Notes: generated by a model not told the origin, from the letters alone. DNA of 59,311 nt from Acrocarpospora corrugata (GCF_009687845.1 NZ_BLAD01000088.1:1-59311), one strand, 5' to 3'. Shown: positions 27,292 through 35,952, counted from the stretch's first letter. Numbers and translations: made by a program.

Positions 27292-28145
27292 GAGCGGGTG
27301 GCGGCCCGGCTCATCGCGGCCCTGATCCGGCCGAGTTCTTCGGACAGCGCCTGGTCGCTGGGGTAGTCGTCGTCCCATTCGAGCAGCACGCCCGGCGGAT
27401 CCACCCGGGCGCAGAGTTCGGTGAGCACGTCCAGGATGGACTCCGGCACGGACGCGGTGTGGGTGTCGTGCCAGACGCCGTCGTGCGAGTGCCCTCCGGC
27501 GACGTGCACGTAGGCCAGTTCGGTGAGCGGCAGCCGGTCGAGCGCCTCCCGGGCGTCGGCGCCCAGGTTGACCTCATTGGTGTAGAGGTTGGCCACGTCG
27601 ATCAGCAGCTTCACGCCAGTGCGCTCGACGAGTTCGCCGAGGAACTCGGCCTCGGTGAGCTCGTCGTCCGGCCAGCCGAACAGGGCGGCCACGTTCTCCA
27701 GTGCGAACGGCACCGGCAGCTCGGCCTGCGCGATCTTGATGTTGGCCACCACCACCGCCAGCGCGTCCCGGGTCCGCGGCACCGGAAGCAGGTGGCCCGC
27801 CTCCAGTCCGTCGCCCCTGACGAACGCCAGATGTTCGCTGACCAGCGGCGCGGCCAGCGCCTCCGCGCAGGCCGCCAGATGCCGAAGTCGCGAAATTTCG
27901 GGCTTGTCGGCTCCGCCGATGCCGAGGGCCACCCCGTGCGGGATCACGGGCACCCCGCGCTCCCGCAGCACCCGCAGCGACTCGGGCAGATTGCCCGGCC
28001 GCAGACCCTCCGCGATGACCTCGACGAACTCGACCCCGGGCAGCCGCTCCACGGTCAGATCGATCTCGGCCCGCCAGCCGATCCCCACCCCGAGCTCGAC
28101 CCGGCCGCGATCAGCCGCGACGACCCCGCCGGGATCAGCCGTCAC
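27288..28145 (-). CDS. DUF692 family multinuclear non-heme iron oxidase (MNIO)
   Basis: About 285 residues, TIM-barrel DUF692 family (MbnB/TglH relatives). Candidate metal ligands, numbered from GTG 28145: H70 (VIPHGV), H105 (SEHLAF), E150-N151 (FALENVA), D183/N186 (IDVANLYTN), H214 and H219 (YVHVAGGH), D227/H229 (DTHTAS) and E256 (LLEWDDDYP). Characterised members modify peptide cysteines using a mixed-valent iron centre. It follows the Cys-tailed TIGR04222 gene and precedes a coupled partner-like gene. The start is ambiguous: the N-terminus contains a 20-codon duplication, and GTG 28184, overlapping the upstream stop, is an alternative. Confidence 0.88.
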   Translation of the reverse strand: MTADPGGVVAADRGRVELGVGIGWRAEIDLTVERLPGVEFVEVIAEGLRPGNLPESLRVLRERGVPVIPHGVALGIGGADKPEISRLRHLAACAEALAAPLVSEHLAFVRGDGLEAGHLLPVPRTRDALAVVVANIKIAQAELPVPFALENVAALFGWPDDELTEAEFLGELVERTGVKLLIDVANLYTNEVNLGADAREALDRLPLTELAYVHVAGGHSHDGVWHDTHTASVPESILDVLTELCARVDPPGVLLEWDDDYPSDQALSEELGRIRAAMSRAATRS

Positions 28146-28178
28146 CACCCCGAGTTCGGCCCGGTCGCGATCAGCTGC
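28086..28178 (-). repeat. 60-bp-period duplication across the TIGR04222/DUF692 junction
   Basis: Two near-identical 33-bp copies (28086-28118 and 28146-28178) are offset by 60 bp, an in-frame 20-codon duplication. The TIGR04222 stop codon lies in one copy; in the other the same bases are read in the DUF692 frame, repeating a motif [11 protein letters not shown]. Confidence 0.75.
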
Positions 28179-29211
28179 CGCCACCGCACCCACCACCACC
28201 GCAGCTGGAACCGCCGCCCCCACAGCTGGAACCGCCACCGGAGTCGCTGGAACCGCCGCTGCTGAAGTCGCCGCCCCCGAACCCACCCGGGTCCGAGCCC
28301 CACGAACCGCCGAAGTCGCTGGACCCACCGCCACCTCCGCAGGCGCCCGCCGCGCAGCCCCCGCCGGAAGAGCCCTGCATGTGATCCTCGCGGGCGATCT
28401 CGTCCGCGTCGGGCGAGTTGAACTCGCCGAGGCCGTACAGGGCCACCGCGCCGCCGACCGCCGCGTAGGCGAAGGTGTTGTCGTTGACGCCGTAAGCGCC
28501 GTGGACGGGCGAGTGGATGATGGGCATGTGCCCTGAGCCCCGCCGGAAAGTGACCCGGGCCGCGCTCAAGGAGTCGTAGCCGGCTCTCGTCAGGAGACTG
28601 CGGAGGGTGCGCTGGTTGGCCTGGTGCCTGATCAGCGCGTACAGGCTGAAGAAAGCGCCGGAGATCACGGCCAGGATGTTCCCGACGCCGACCGGCACCG
28701 CCTGGGTCGCGATCAGGACCACCGAGAGCACCCAGTTGATCCCGGACAGCGCGGCGAACCAGCCGAGGATGCGGTTGTAGGAGCGGCCCTGCGCGAGCGC
28801 GGTCTCGGGGACCATGTAGCCGCGGCCGGTCAGCCGGTGCATGATCCCGATCAGCGCGGGTCCTTCGGCCATCGCCCGGCGCACCGCGCCCGCCGTCTGG
28901 CCGCCAGGCACGCTCGCCAGGTTCAGGACCTCCTGCTCGACCGCCTCGCGCGACCCACCGGACCCGGACACGGCGGCCAGTCGCCCGCCCCGGGACACCC
29001 GCAGCCGGCCCTGCGCGCTGAGCAGCGCGATGGCCGTGTTCACGGTCCGCCTCGGCCCCCCGGCCAGGTACGCGAGCTCGTACACCTCAAGCGGGGGACC
29101 GCCGAGCGGGTGCACAGAACGCACCCGGCGATGCTCGCGTTTGATCGAGGACGAGATCGAGACAATGAGCACCGCGATCACAAACGCGGGGACCAGAAGC
29201 ACCAGTTCCAT
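28171..29211 (-). CDS. TIGR04222 membrane protein with Cys/Gly/Ser-rich C-terminal tail
   Basis: 346 residues. N-terminal membrane helix (about 2-20), a cytoplasmic winged-helix-like region ([30 protein letters not shown]), two further helices (about 150-200) and a tail from residue 278 of almost only Gly, Ser, Asp and Cys. All five cysteines of the protein lie in this tail: 286, 291, 330, 337 and 342, the last three in [19 protein letters not shown]. Such low-complexity Cys tails are the reason this family has been suspected of post-translational modification. ATG 29211 has GGGGAGG upstream; the DUF692 oxidase gene follows immediately. Confidence 0.88.
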   Translation of the reverse strand: MELVLLVPAFVIAVLIVSISSSIKREHRRVRSVHPLGGPPLEVYELAYLAGGPRRTVNTAIALLSAQGRLRVSRGGRLAAVSGSGGSREAVEQEVLNLASVPGGQTAGAVRRAMAEGPALIGIMHRLTGRGYMVPETALAQGRSYNRILGWFAALSGINWVLSVVLIATQAVPVGVGNILAVISGAFFSLYALIRHQANQRTLRSLLTRAGYDSLSAARVTFRRGSGHMPIIHSPVHGAYGVNDNTFAYAAVGGAVALYGLGEFNSPDADEIAREDHMQGSSGGGCAAGACGGGGGSSDFGGSWGSDPGGFGGGDFSSGGSSDSGGGSSCGGGGSSCGGGGCGGGS

Positions 29212-29314
29212 GTCGCCTCCCCGGGGGGACGAGGGGCCCGCTGTCCCACATTCACCCCGTCTATTCGGATAGACGATCGCATGCCCGCGATAGTTTCGCA
29301 TCCCCACAAAGAAC

Positions 29315-29344
29315 GGACAGCCCGCGCCGAAGCGCGGGCTGTCC
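29315..29344 (-). terminator. Intrinsic terminator of pckA
   Basis: Perfect 12-bp stem GGACAGCCCGCG (29315-29326) with CGCGGGCTGTCC (29333-29344) and a 6-base loop, followed on the minus strand by GTTCTTTGT. It lies 51 bp after the pckA stop and 104 bp before the TIGR04222 start, separating the two units. Confidence 0.85.
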
Positions 29345-29395
29345 GGCGTTTCGGAACGCCCGGCGACGCTGGCGGGCATTCCTGCTCTTGGGAAC

Positions 29396-31225
29396 TCAGC
29401 TCAGGCGTGCGACCAGGGCGTGGTACTCATCCCAGAGTTCCTTCGGCAGGTGGTCGCCGAAGGTCTCGAAGTGCCCGGGGACCAGCGCGGCCTCTTCCCG
29501 CCATACTTCCCTATCCACCGTGAGGAGGAGGGCGAGGTCGTCCGCCGCGATGTCCAGGCCCTCGGTGTCGAGCTCGACCGGGAGGCGCCCGATGGGCGTC
29601 TCGACCGCGTCGGCCCGGCCGTTGAGGCGGTCGACGATCCACTTGAGCACCCGGCTGTTCTCGCCGAAGCCCGGCCAGACGAAGCGGCCCCCTTCGTCCT
29701 TGCGGAACCAGTTGACGTAGTAGATCTTGGGCAGCTCCGCGCCCCGGGTCCGGCCCATCGCGATCCAGTGGGCGAAGTAGTCGCCCATGTTGTAGCCGCA
29801 GAACGGCAGCATCGCGAACGGGTCCCGGCGCAGCTCGCCGACCTTGCCCTCGGCGGCGGCCGTCTTCTCGGAGGCGACGTTGGCGCCCAGGAACACGCCC
29901 TGGTCCCAGCTGAGCGACTCAGTGACCAGCGGCACGGCGGTGGCGCGGCGTCCGCCGAACAGGATCGCGGAGATCGGGACGCCGTCGGGGTCCTGCCACT
30001 CCTTGGCGATCGTCGGGCACTGCTCGGCGGGCGTGGTGAAGCGGGCGTTCGGGTGGGCGGCCGGTTCCGGCGAGTCCGGCGTCCAGGGCCGGCCCTTCCA
30101 GTCGGTCAGGCCGGCCGGAGGCCGCTCGGTCAGGCCCTCCCACCAGACGTCGCCGTCGGCGGTGAGCGCGACGTTGGTGAAGATGCTGTTGCCCCAGAGC
30201 GTCCTGACCGCGTTGGCGTTGGTGATCTCGCCGGTGCCGGGCGCGACGCCGAAGAACCCGGCCTCGGGGTTGATCGCGTGCAGCCGGCCGTCCGGGCCGA
30301 AGCGCATCCAGGCGATGTCGTCGCCGATCGTCTCGACCTTCCAGCCGGGGATGGTCGGCTGGAGCATGGCCAGGTTGGTCTTGCCGCAGGCGGACGGGAA
30401 GGCCGCCGCCACGTAGCGGACCTCGCCGTCCGGCGGGGTGAGCTTGAGGATCAGCATGTGCTCGGCCAGCCAGCCCTCGTCGCGGGCCATCGTGCTGGCG
30501 ATCCTGAGCGCGTAGCACTTCTTGCCGAGCAGGGCGTTGCCGCCGTAGCCGGAGCCGTACGACCAGATCTCCCTGGTCTCCGGGAAGTGGCTGATGTACT
30601 TGGTCTGGCTGCACGGCCAGGGCACGTCCCGCTGCCCCGGCGCCAGCGGCGCGCCGACCGAGTGCACGGCCCTGACGAAGTCGCCGCGCTCCTCGATGAG
30701 GCGGAGCGCGTCCTCGCCCATCCGGGTCATCACCCGCATCGACACCACCACATACGGCGAGTCGGTGATCTCCACCCCGAGCTGGGAGATGGCGCCGCCG
30801 AGCGGGCCCATGCAGAACGGCACCACATACATGGTGCGCCCGCGCATGCTGCCCCGGAACAGTTCGCCGAAGGTGGCGCGCATCTCGGCGGGCGCGATCC
30901 AGTTGTTGGTCGGGCCCGCGTCCGCCTCGCGCTCGGAGCAGATGAAGGTCCGGTCCTCGACCCGGGCCACGTCGCTCGGGTCGGAGGCCGCGTGGAAGCT
31001 GTTCGGCCGCTGCACCAGCCGGGTGAAGGTGCCCTGGTCGACCAGCAGGTTGGTCAGCCGGGTCCATTCGGCTTCCGAGCCGTCACACCACACGATCCGG
31101 TCCGGCTCGGTGAGTTCGGCGATCTGGCCGACCCAGGCGGCCAGCTCGTGGTGAGTGGTCGGGTGAGTGAGTTGATCGGCGATCTCAGAGGTCGGCATGA
31201 GATTGCGGGTAACGATGACGGACAT
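29396..31225 (-). CDS. pckA: Phosphoenolpyruvate carboxykinase (GTP)
   Basis: Converts oxaloacetate and GTP to phosphoenolpyruvate, the entry step of gluconeogenesis. 609 residues with the GTP-type signatures: [15 protein letters not shown] (kinase P-loop with the active-site cysteine), [43 protein letters not shown] and the C-terminal [13 protein letters not shown]. The ATG at 31225 follows AAGGAG. The upstream gap holds three related 16-bp palindromic sites. Together with glpX it covers both bypass reactions of gluconeogenesis in this window. Confidence 0.97.
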   Translation of the reverse strand: MSVIVTRNLMPTSEIADQLTHPTTHHELAAWVGQIAELTEPDRIVWCDGSEAEWTRLTNLLVDQGTFTRLVQRPNSFHAASDPSDVARVEDRTFICSEREADAGPTNNWIAPAEMRATFGELFRGSMRGRTMYVVPFCMGPLGGAISQLGVEITDSPYVVVSMRVMTRMGEDALRLIEERGDFVRAVHSVGAPLAPGQRDVPWPCSQTKYISHFPETREIWSYGSGYGGNALLGKKCYALRIASTMARDEGWLAEHMLILKLTPPDGEVRYVAAAFPSACGKTNLAMLQPTIPGWKVETIGDDIAWMRFGPDGRLHAINPEAGFFGVAPGTGEITNANAVRTLWGNSIFTNVALTADGDVWWEGLTERPPAGLTDWKGRPWTPDSPEPAAHPNARFTTPAEQCPTIAKEWQDPDGVPISAILFGGRRATAVPLVTESLSWDQGVFLGANVASEKTAAAEGKVGELRRDPFAMLPFCGYNMGDYFAHWIAMGRTRGAELPKIYYVNWFRKDEGGRFVWPGFGENSRVLKWIVDRLNGRADAVETPIGRLPVELDTEGLDIAADDLALLLTVDREVWREEAALVPGHFETFGDHLPKELWDEYHALVARLS

Positions 31226-31290
31226 CGGGGACGGCTCCTTTGTCTAGCGGGGCCAAATCATCATTGACGATGAATACACGCCTAATCCAA

Positions 31291-31306
31291 TTGGCGTAGA
31301 CCATTG
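31291..31306. promoter_or_regulatory. GntR/DasR-like operator candidate 1 upstream of pckA
   Basis: ATTGGCGTAGACCATT, 12 of 16 positions as the DasR responsive element consensus read from memory (ACTGGTCTAGACCACT) on the minus strand. It is 66-81 bp upstream of the pckA start, a position compatible with promoter overlap. Confidence 0.4.
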
Positions 31307-31338
31307 TGTTTCCACGCCGTTAATCAAGCGATATCCCG

Positions 31339-31358
31339 GCCACCTATGCGCAGGTGGC
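31339..31358. terminator. Hairpin in the pckA upstream gap
   Basis: GCCACCT (31339-31345), 6-base loop, AGGTGGC (31352-31358). It could terminate the minus-strand gene that ends at 31493 before the pckA promoter. No T-tract. Confidence 0.45.
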
Positions 31359-31445
31359 GGCCATGATGCTTTGTGGGAGCCTACCCACACAGGCCCGGTT
31401 CAAAGAAAACGCGTGCACCCCTTACCGAGATTTTCCGGCCTACAC

Positions 31446-31480
31446 ATTGGTATAGGCCAATCGCAGTGGTCCAGACCTTT
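31446..31480. promoter_or_regulatory. GntR/DasR-like operator candidates 2 and 3 upstream of pckA
   Basis: ATTGGTATAGGCCAAT (31446-31461) has the same framework as site 1 (ATTGG..TAG.CCA.T). AGTGGTCCAGACCTTT (31465-31480) matches the DasR-type consensus at 13 of 16 positions. The pair lies 19 bp apart, about 220-255 bp upstream of pckA and just behind the stop of the next gene. Confidence 0.4.
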
Positions 31481-31492
31481 TCCTTAATTGGT

Positions 31493-32011
31493 TTAGTCCA
31501 CTACGTCGGGCCCGGCGGCGCGAACTCGATCAACGTGCTGGAGGGCATCGCGCAGGTCAGCGAGCCAGGTGTCGGTGTGCTTGCCGACCAGCCGTACGCA
31601 CCAGGCGAGTGCGTCGGAACGGCTGCGCGCGACCCCGGCGGCGACGAGGGTGTCCAGCACCTGCCGTTCCGGCTGCCGGAGCCGGGTCATCACGGGAACC
31701 GAGAGAGTGGTGAACATCACTGTCTCCTCGCCCGCGACGACGCCCCAGGAGACCTTCCGGCGGAACCGGTGCTCGGCTTCGCGGGCGATGTCGATCCGGC
31801 GTTCCCTGGTCTCCGCGCGGAACCGCTCGATGTATCCATCCAGCGCGGCGGCCTTCTCCACGTCGGGCAGGTCGTCGGCGACGGTCAGCGGCGGGAGCGT
31901 GCCGAGCACGGTGATCTCTTCGCGGTCCAGCACGATCTCGGGCCGTCCGGCGAACCAGCCTTCGGGCAGTCGCCCGGTGAACCAGCCTTTCAGCTGTTCT
32001 TCTGCATCCAT
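31493..32011 (-). CDS. Conserved hypothetical protein, possible autoregulator
   Basis: 172 residues, no membrane segment. N-terminal half is rich in acidic and aromatic residues (LKGWFTGRLPEGWFAGRPEIVLDREEITVLGTL); a charged helix (DGYIERFRAETRERRIDIAREAEHRF) and a C-terminal part with RQVLDTLVAAGVARSRSDALAWCVRLVGKHTDTWL, reminiscent of ribbon-helix-helix or hinge-type actinobacterial proteins, follow. Family not recognised. TAATGT lies 7 nt before the ATG (leaderless), inside a perfect palindrome that also covers the start codon. Divergent from an MFS exporter gene. Confidence 0.8.
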   Translation of the reverse strand: MDAEEQLKGWFTGRLPEGWFAGRPEIVLDREEITVLGTLPPLTVADDLPDVEKAAALDGYIERFRAETRERRIDIAREAEHRFRRKVSWGVVAGEETVMFTTLSVPVMTRLRQPERQVLDTLVAAGVARSRSDALAWCVRLVGKHTDTWLADLRDALQHVDRVRAAGPDVVD

Positions 32012-32027
32012 GTAATCAACATTACAT
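32010..32027. promoter_or_regulatory. Palindrome covering the start and -10 region of the hypothetical gene
   Basis: ATGTAAT (32010-32016), 4-base spacer, ATTACAT (32021-32027), perfect 7-bp arms. On the minus strand it contains the candidate -10 TAATGT (32019-32024) and part of the ATG. A protein bound here would block transcription, so it looks like an operator. Confidence 0.5.
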
Positions 32028-32050
32028 CGCTCGCATCCGAACGCAATGGA

Positions 32051-32081
32051 TTGACAGTGACTAGTTTTTGAGAGTTACTAT
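32051..32081 (+). promoter_or_regulatory. Promoter of MFS exporter gene
   Basis: TTGACA (32051-32056) and TACTAT (32076-32081), 19-bp spacer (TTACTA one base earlier gives 18). The -10 ends 6 nt before the ATG at 32088, so the message is probably leaderless. The AT-rich spacer could also carry the operator of the downstream TetR protein. Confidence 0.6.
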
Positions 32082-32087
32082 CAATTC

Positions 32088-33563
32088 ATGGCTACTTCCA
32101 GATGGTGGGCTCTGTCAGCCCTTGTGCTCAGCGTTCTGGTCATCGGACTGGACGCGACCGTGCTCAACGTGGCGCTCCCCACGCTCGCCGTGGACCTGGG
32201 CGCCTCCACCGGCGAACTGCAGTGGATCGTCGACGCGTATTTGGTGACCTTCGCGGCGCTGCTGCTGCCCGCGGGCGTGTTCGGCGACCGGCTCGGGCGA
32301 AAGCGCCTGCTGGTGGTCGGTCTGGCCGCGTTCGGGGTGGCGTCGGCGGTGGCGATGCTGGCCGACTCGACCGGCTGGCTGATCGCGGCGCGGGCCCTGA
32401 TGGGCGTGGGCGCAGCGTTGATCATGCCGCTGTCCACTTCGATCCTGCCGAGCATCTTCCCGGCCGGCGAGCGGGCCAAGGCGATCGCGATCTGGACGGC
32501 GGGCATGGCCCTCGGACTGCCGCTCGGCCCGATCGTCGGCGGCTACCTGCTGGACCATTTCTGGTGGGGATCGATCTTCCTGATCAACCTGCCTGCGGTG
32601 GCCATCGCGCTGGTCGCGGTGGTGCTGCTCGTGCCGGAGTCGCGTGACCCCGCCTCTCCCCGGCTGGACCTGCCGGGCACGCTGCTGTCAGTGACTGGGC
32701 TGGCAGCACTGGTGTACGGCGTGATCCAGGCCCCGATCGACGGCTGGGGCTCGGTCGGCGTGCTCACCCCGCTGACGGTCGGCCTGGTGCTGTTGGCCGC
32801 GTTCGTCCGGATTGAGATGCGCGCCAGCGCGCCGATGATGGACCTCAGCCTGTTCCGGGACCGGGTCTTCCTGTGGGGATCGATCGGGGCGTCACTGGTC
32901 TCGCTCGGCATGATGGGCGTGCTGTTCGTGGTGCCGCTCTCGCTCCAGGCCGTGCAGGGCTTCGACGCGATGGGCACCGGGCTGCGGATCACGCCGATGA
33001 TCCTCGGCCTGATGGTCGGCGGCTTCGCGGGCGAGCGCCTGCTCAAGGTGGCCGCCCTGCGGCCGGTCATGACGGGCGGCCTGCTGCTGCTCACCGCCGG
33101 GCTCGCGCTAGGGGCGGTGCTGCCGGGCGAGTACGCGTACACGGCCACCTGGCTGGTGGTCGCCGGAGCCGGCGTCGGCCTGACCATGGTGCCCGCCATG
33201 GACGGGGTGCTCGCCACGTTGCCCGCCGACCGGACCGGAATGGGCACCGGAGTGCTCCAGACGCTGCGCCAGACCGGCGGAGCCTTCGGGGTGGCCGGGC
33301 TCGGCAGCCTGCTCTCCGCCGTGTACGTCGCCAACCTGCCCGGCTCCGCCCCAGAACCGGTCCGCGAGTCGGTGGCGGCGGCCGTACGGGTGCCCGGATT
33401 CGCCGGCGCGGGCCGGGACGCCTTCGCGGCGGCGATGGACGCGGTGCTGTGGAGCTGCGCCGCCGCGATGCTGCTGAGCGCGGTGCTGGTGGCGGTGTTC
33501 ATGCGTGGCGCCAGCCCGGAGGAGGCGGGAGAATCGGCCCATGAACTCGCCGGGACTGCGTGA
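32088..33563 (+). CDS. DHA2-family (14-helix) MFS drug exporter
   Basis: 491 residues with 14 predicted membrane helices. Typical EmrB/QacA features: LDATVLNVALPTLAVDLGAS in helix 1, GDRLGRKRLL in loop 2-3, and the antiporter motif MGVGAALIMPLSTSIL followed by GLPLGPIVGGYLLDHFWWGSIFLINLP. Probably a proton-driven multidrug exporter. The TetR gene downstream overlaps its 3' end by 23 bp, forming an exporter-repressor operon that is likely autoregulated. Confidence 0.93.
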   Translation: MATSRWWALSALVLSVLVIGLDATVLNVALPTLAVDLGASTGELQWIVDAYLVTFAALLLPAGVFGDRLGRKRLLVVGLAAFGVASAVAMLADSTGWLIAARALMGVGAALIMPLSTSILPSIFPAGERAKAIAIWTAGMALGLPLGPIVGGYLLDHFWWGSIFLINLPAVAIALVAVVLLVPESRDPASPRLDLPGTLLSVTGLAALVYGVIQAPIDGWGSVGVLTPLTVGLVLLAAFVRIEMRASAPMMDLSLFRDRVFLWGSIGASLVSLGMMGVLFVVPLSLQAVQGFDAMGTGLRITPMILGLMVGGFAGERLLKVAALRPVMTGGLLLLTAGLALGAVLPGEYAYTATWLVVAGAGVGLTMVPAMDGVLATLPADRTGMGTGVLQTLRQTGGAFGVAGLGSLLSAVYVANLPGSAPEPVRESVAAAVRVPGFAGAGRDAFAAAMDAVLWSCAAAMLLSAVLVAVFMRGASPEEAGESAHELAGTA

Positions 33564-34128
33564 ACGGAAGAAGGCCAGGACTCGGCGGACGATCCAGGAA
33601 CAGGCCCTGCGATTGTTCGCCGAGCAGGGCTACGACGCGACCACGATCGAGCAGATCGCGGAGGCCGCGGAGATCTCCCCCAGCACGATCTTCCGATATT
33701 TCCCGACCAAAGAGGACATCGTCGTCCAGGACGACTATGACCCCATGCTGGTCACCACGCTGGCCGGACAACCCGCAGGCAAGCCGCCGCTGCGGGCGAT
33801 ACGGGACACCTTCCGGGAGACGATGGCGCTCATCCCCGCCACCGAACAGCAGGAGATACTGGCCCGGGCCCGGCTCCAGCTGACCATCCCGGCGATCCGC
33901 TCCCGGGTGATGCAGAACATGCTGGACACCCTCGACGTGCTCTCCGAGGCGATCGCCCGGCGGGAGGGCCGCGACCCGCACGACATCGCGGTGCTGACGC
34001 TCACCGGCGCGGTCATGGGCGCGCTCATCCCGACCCTGCAGCGCTGGGTGGCCGAAGACGGCGCGCGCCCGCTGTCGGAACTGGTGGACGAGGCGCTCGC
34101 GCTGCTGGAGGAGGGCCTGCCGATCTAG
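33541..34128 (+). CDS. TetR/AcrR family regulator of the MFS exporter
   Basis: 195 residues; helix-turn-helix at about 12-58 (RRTIQEQALRLFAEQGYDATTIEQIAEAAEISPSTIFRYFPTKEDIV), the classical TetR pattern, followed by a ligand-binding helical domain. ATG 33541 is preceded by GGGAGAAT and overlaps the transporter gene. The expected role is repression of the exporter promoter at 32051-32081. The 3' end overlaps the convergent NlpC/P60 gene by 4 bp. Confidence 0.93.
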   Translation: MNSPGLRERKKARTRRTIQEQALRLFAEQGYDATTIEQIAEAAEISPSTIFRYFPTKEDIVVQDDYDPMLVTTLAGQPAGKPPLRAIRDTFRETMALIPATEQQEILARARLQLTIPAIRSRVMQNMLDTLDVLSEAIARREGRDPHDIAVLTLTGAVMGALIPTLQRWVAEDGARPLSELVDEALALLEEGLPI

Positions 34129-35351
34129 CGGACCCGGGCCGCCACGCCCGGACTGACCCGGACCGCGCCCGCGAAGTTCCTGGTGTGGATCTTGACGATC
34201 TTGACCACGTCGCCGGTCCTGGGCGCGTGCAGCATCTTGTCCTCGCCCCAGTAGATCGCCACATGGGAGATGTATCCGGGGTTGGTGGGGTCGTTCCGCC
34301 AGAACAGCAGATCGCCCGGCTGGGCCTGCTCCAGCGAGATCTGCGGGCCGCTCGCCCACTGCTGGGAGGCCACCCTCGGCATCGTCACCCCGGCCTGCCG
34401 GAAGGCCCACTGCACCAGGCCGGAGCAGTCGAAGGTGTTCGGCCCCTCGGCCCCCCACTCGTACGGCTGCCCCAGTTTGCCCAGCGCCGCCCGCAGCATC
34501 GCCTCGGTCTGCTGCGCCGACATGAACGCCGAGGCCGGCCACTCGGTCTGCCGTTTCGGCGTGGCCAGCACCGGATTGATGGTGGCCACCTGGCTGCCCT
34601 TCGGCAGCACCCGCAGCAGCGCCCGGCGCAGCTTCGAGGAGTCGACCTTGGGCGCGCTCACCACCAGCGCGTTGCCCTCGGGCAGCCCGAGCTCCCTGGC
34701 GGTCGGCCGGGACACCACTGCCGCGATCCGGCCCATGCCGACCGTGGCGTACGCGCCGATCCTGAGCTTGCGCCCGCCGCTGGTCACCTCGGACCCGAGC
34801 GGCAGGCCGCCGTCGTTGCCGAGCTCGAACGAGACGGCCACCTCGCCCCGCGCGAGGTTGGCCCAGAGCACGTCGGACCCGGCGGTCGGCGCCGGGGTGA
34901 AGGCCCGGAAGGTGGACGGCTCGACGCCCATGGTGGGCACCCGCCGCCCGTCCATGGTCACCTCGGCCGCGTCGGTGACCTCGACCGCGGCGACGCCCGC
35001 CGTGGCCCGGATCCTGGCCACCAGGCCGGGCGCCAGCGGCTGGTCGCTCACCACGAACAGGTGCGGGCGGCGCAGCTTGTCGAGCGGCGCCACGGTGGGC
35101 GCGGGCGCGTCCACGGCGGACGCCACGAAGTCGCCGCGGGCCTTCTTCTCCCTGGTGGCCACCACGCGGTCGTCCTGACCGGACAGCTCGGCCAGGATCA
35201 GCAGGTCGGCGGAGAGCACCGAGACCAGCAGCACCACGATGAAGGGGATCAGCCGCCGCCACAGCCACGGCAGCCGCAGCGGACGGCGGCGCGGCAGCCG
35301 GGGACGGAAAGCGAGATCCTGGCGGGCTTCCGCGAGCGCCCTGCGGATCAC
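34125..35351 (-). CDS. NlpC/P60 peptidase with MacB/FtsX-like periplasmic domain
   Basis: 408 residues. Basic N-terminus and one membrane helix (about 33-55, RRLIPFIVVLLVSVLSADLLILAEL); a middle domain (about 90-260) similar to the extracytoplasmic core of MacB/FtsX permeases (GVAAVEVTDAAEVTMDGRRVPTMGVEPSTFRAFTP, GEVAVSFELGNDGGLPLGSEV); and a C-terminal NlpC/P60 domain (about 285-408) with catalytic Cys (FDCSGLVQWAF), His (ISHVAIYWG) and a third polar residue in LHAPRTGD. It should cut stem peptides of peptidoglycan. GTG start with AGAGGGG upstream. Confidence 0.9.
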   Translation of the reverse strand: MIRRALAEARQDLAFRPRLPRRRPLRLPWLWRRLIPFIVVLLVSVLSADLLILAELSGQDDRVVATREKKARGDFVASAVDAPAPTVAPLDKLRRPHLFVVSDQPLAPGLVARIRATAGVAAVEVTDAAEVTMDGRRVPTMGVEPSTFRAFTPAPTAGSDVLWANLARGEVAVSFELGNDGGLPLGSEVTSGGRKLRIGAYATVGMGRIAAVVSRPTARELGLPEGNALVVSAPKVDSSKLRRALLRVLPKGSQVATINPVLATPKRQTEWPASAFMSAQQTEAMLRAALGKLGQPYEWGAEGPNTFDCSGLVQWAFRQAGVTMPRVASQQWASGPQISLEQAQPGDLLFWRNDPTNPGYISHVAIYWGEDKMLHAPRTGDVVKIVKIHTRNFAGAVRVSPGVAARVR

Positions 35352-35410
35352 GCGTTCACCCCTCTCGCCCCGGCCCGGCCCACGACACTATCGGATCCAA
35401 AACGCCGAAA

Positions 35411-35437
35411 TCCGCCGGAGCGCATCTCTCCGGCGGA
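35411..35437 (-). terminator. Intrinsic terminator of greA
   Basis: 10-bp stem TCCGCCGGAG (35411-35420) with CTCCGGCGGA (35428-35437) and 7-base loop; on the minus strand it is followed by TTTCGGCGTTTTGG. Lies 14 bp after the greA stop. Confidence 0.85.
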
Positions 35438-35451
35438 ATTTCAAACAATCG

Positions 35452-35952
35452 TCAGTTGCCGATGTACGGCACGGCCTCAAGCACCTCGACGGTGATCGAC
35501 CGGCCGTTCGGCATCGAGTACGTCGCCTTGTCGCCGATCTTCTTGCCGTTGATGGCGGCCCCGAGCGGGGACTTGGGCGAGTACACGTCGATCGGGGCGC
35601 CGCTCTCCTCGCGGGAGGCCAGCAGGAAGGTGACCTCATCCTCGTCACCGACGAAGCGGATCGTCACCGTCATGCCCGGACCGACCACACCCTCGGTGCG
35701 GGGGGCTTCACCCACCTTCGCGCTGTCGAGGATCTGACGGAGGTGGAAGATGCGGGCCTCCATCTTGCCCTGCTCGTCCTTGGCGGCGTGGTAGCCGCCG
35801 TTCTCCTTCAGGTCGCCTTCCTCGCGGGCGGCCTCGATCTTCTTGGCGATCTCGATCCGACCCGGGCCGGAAAGGCGGTCGTACTCCTCCTTGAGGCGGT
35901 CGTACGCCTCCTGCGTCAGCCAGGTGACGGAATCGTTCTGGGAGACGGCCAC
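35452..35952 (-). CDS. greA: Transcription elongation factor GreA
   Basis: 166 residues. The N-terminal coiled coil contains LTQEAYDRLKEEYDRL, IAKKIEAAREEGDLKENGGYHAAKDEQGKMEARIFHL with the acidic tip DLKENGGY that reaches the RNA polymerase active site; the C-terminal FKBP-like domain contains YSPKSPLGAAINGKKIGDKATY. It rescues backtracked RNA polymerase by stimulating transcript cleavage. GTG 35952 has AAGGAG upstream; the frame open to 36045 is not needed. Confidence 0.96.
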   Translation of the reverse strand: MAVSQNDSVTWLTQEAYDRLKEEYDRLSGPGRIEIAKKIEAAREEGDLKENGGYHAAKDEQGKMEARIFHLRQILDSAKVGEAPRTEGVVGPGMTVTIRFVGDEDEVTFLLASREESGAPIDVYSPKSPLGAAINGKKIGDKATYSMPNGRSITVEVLEAVPYIGN

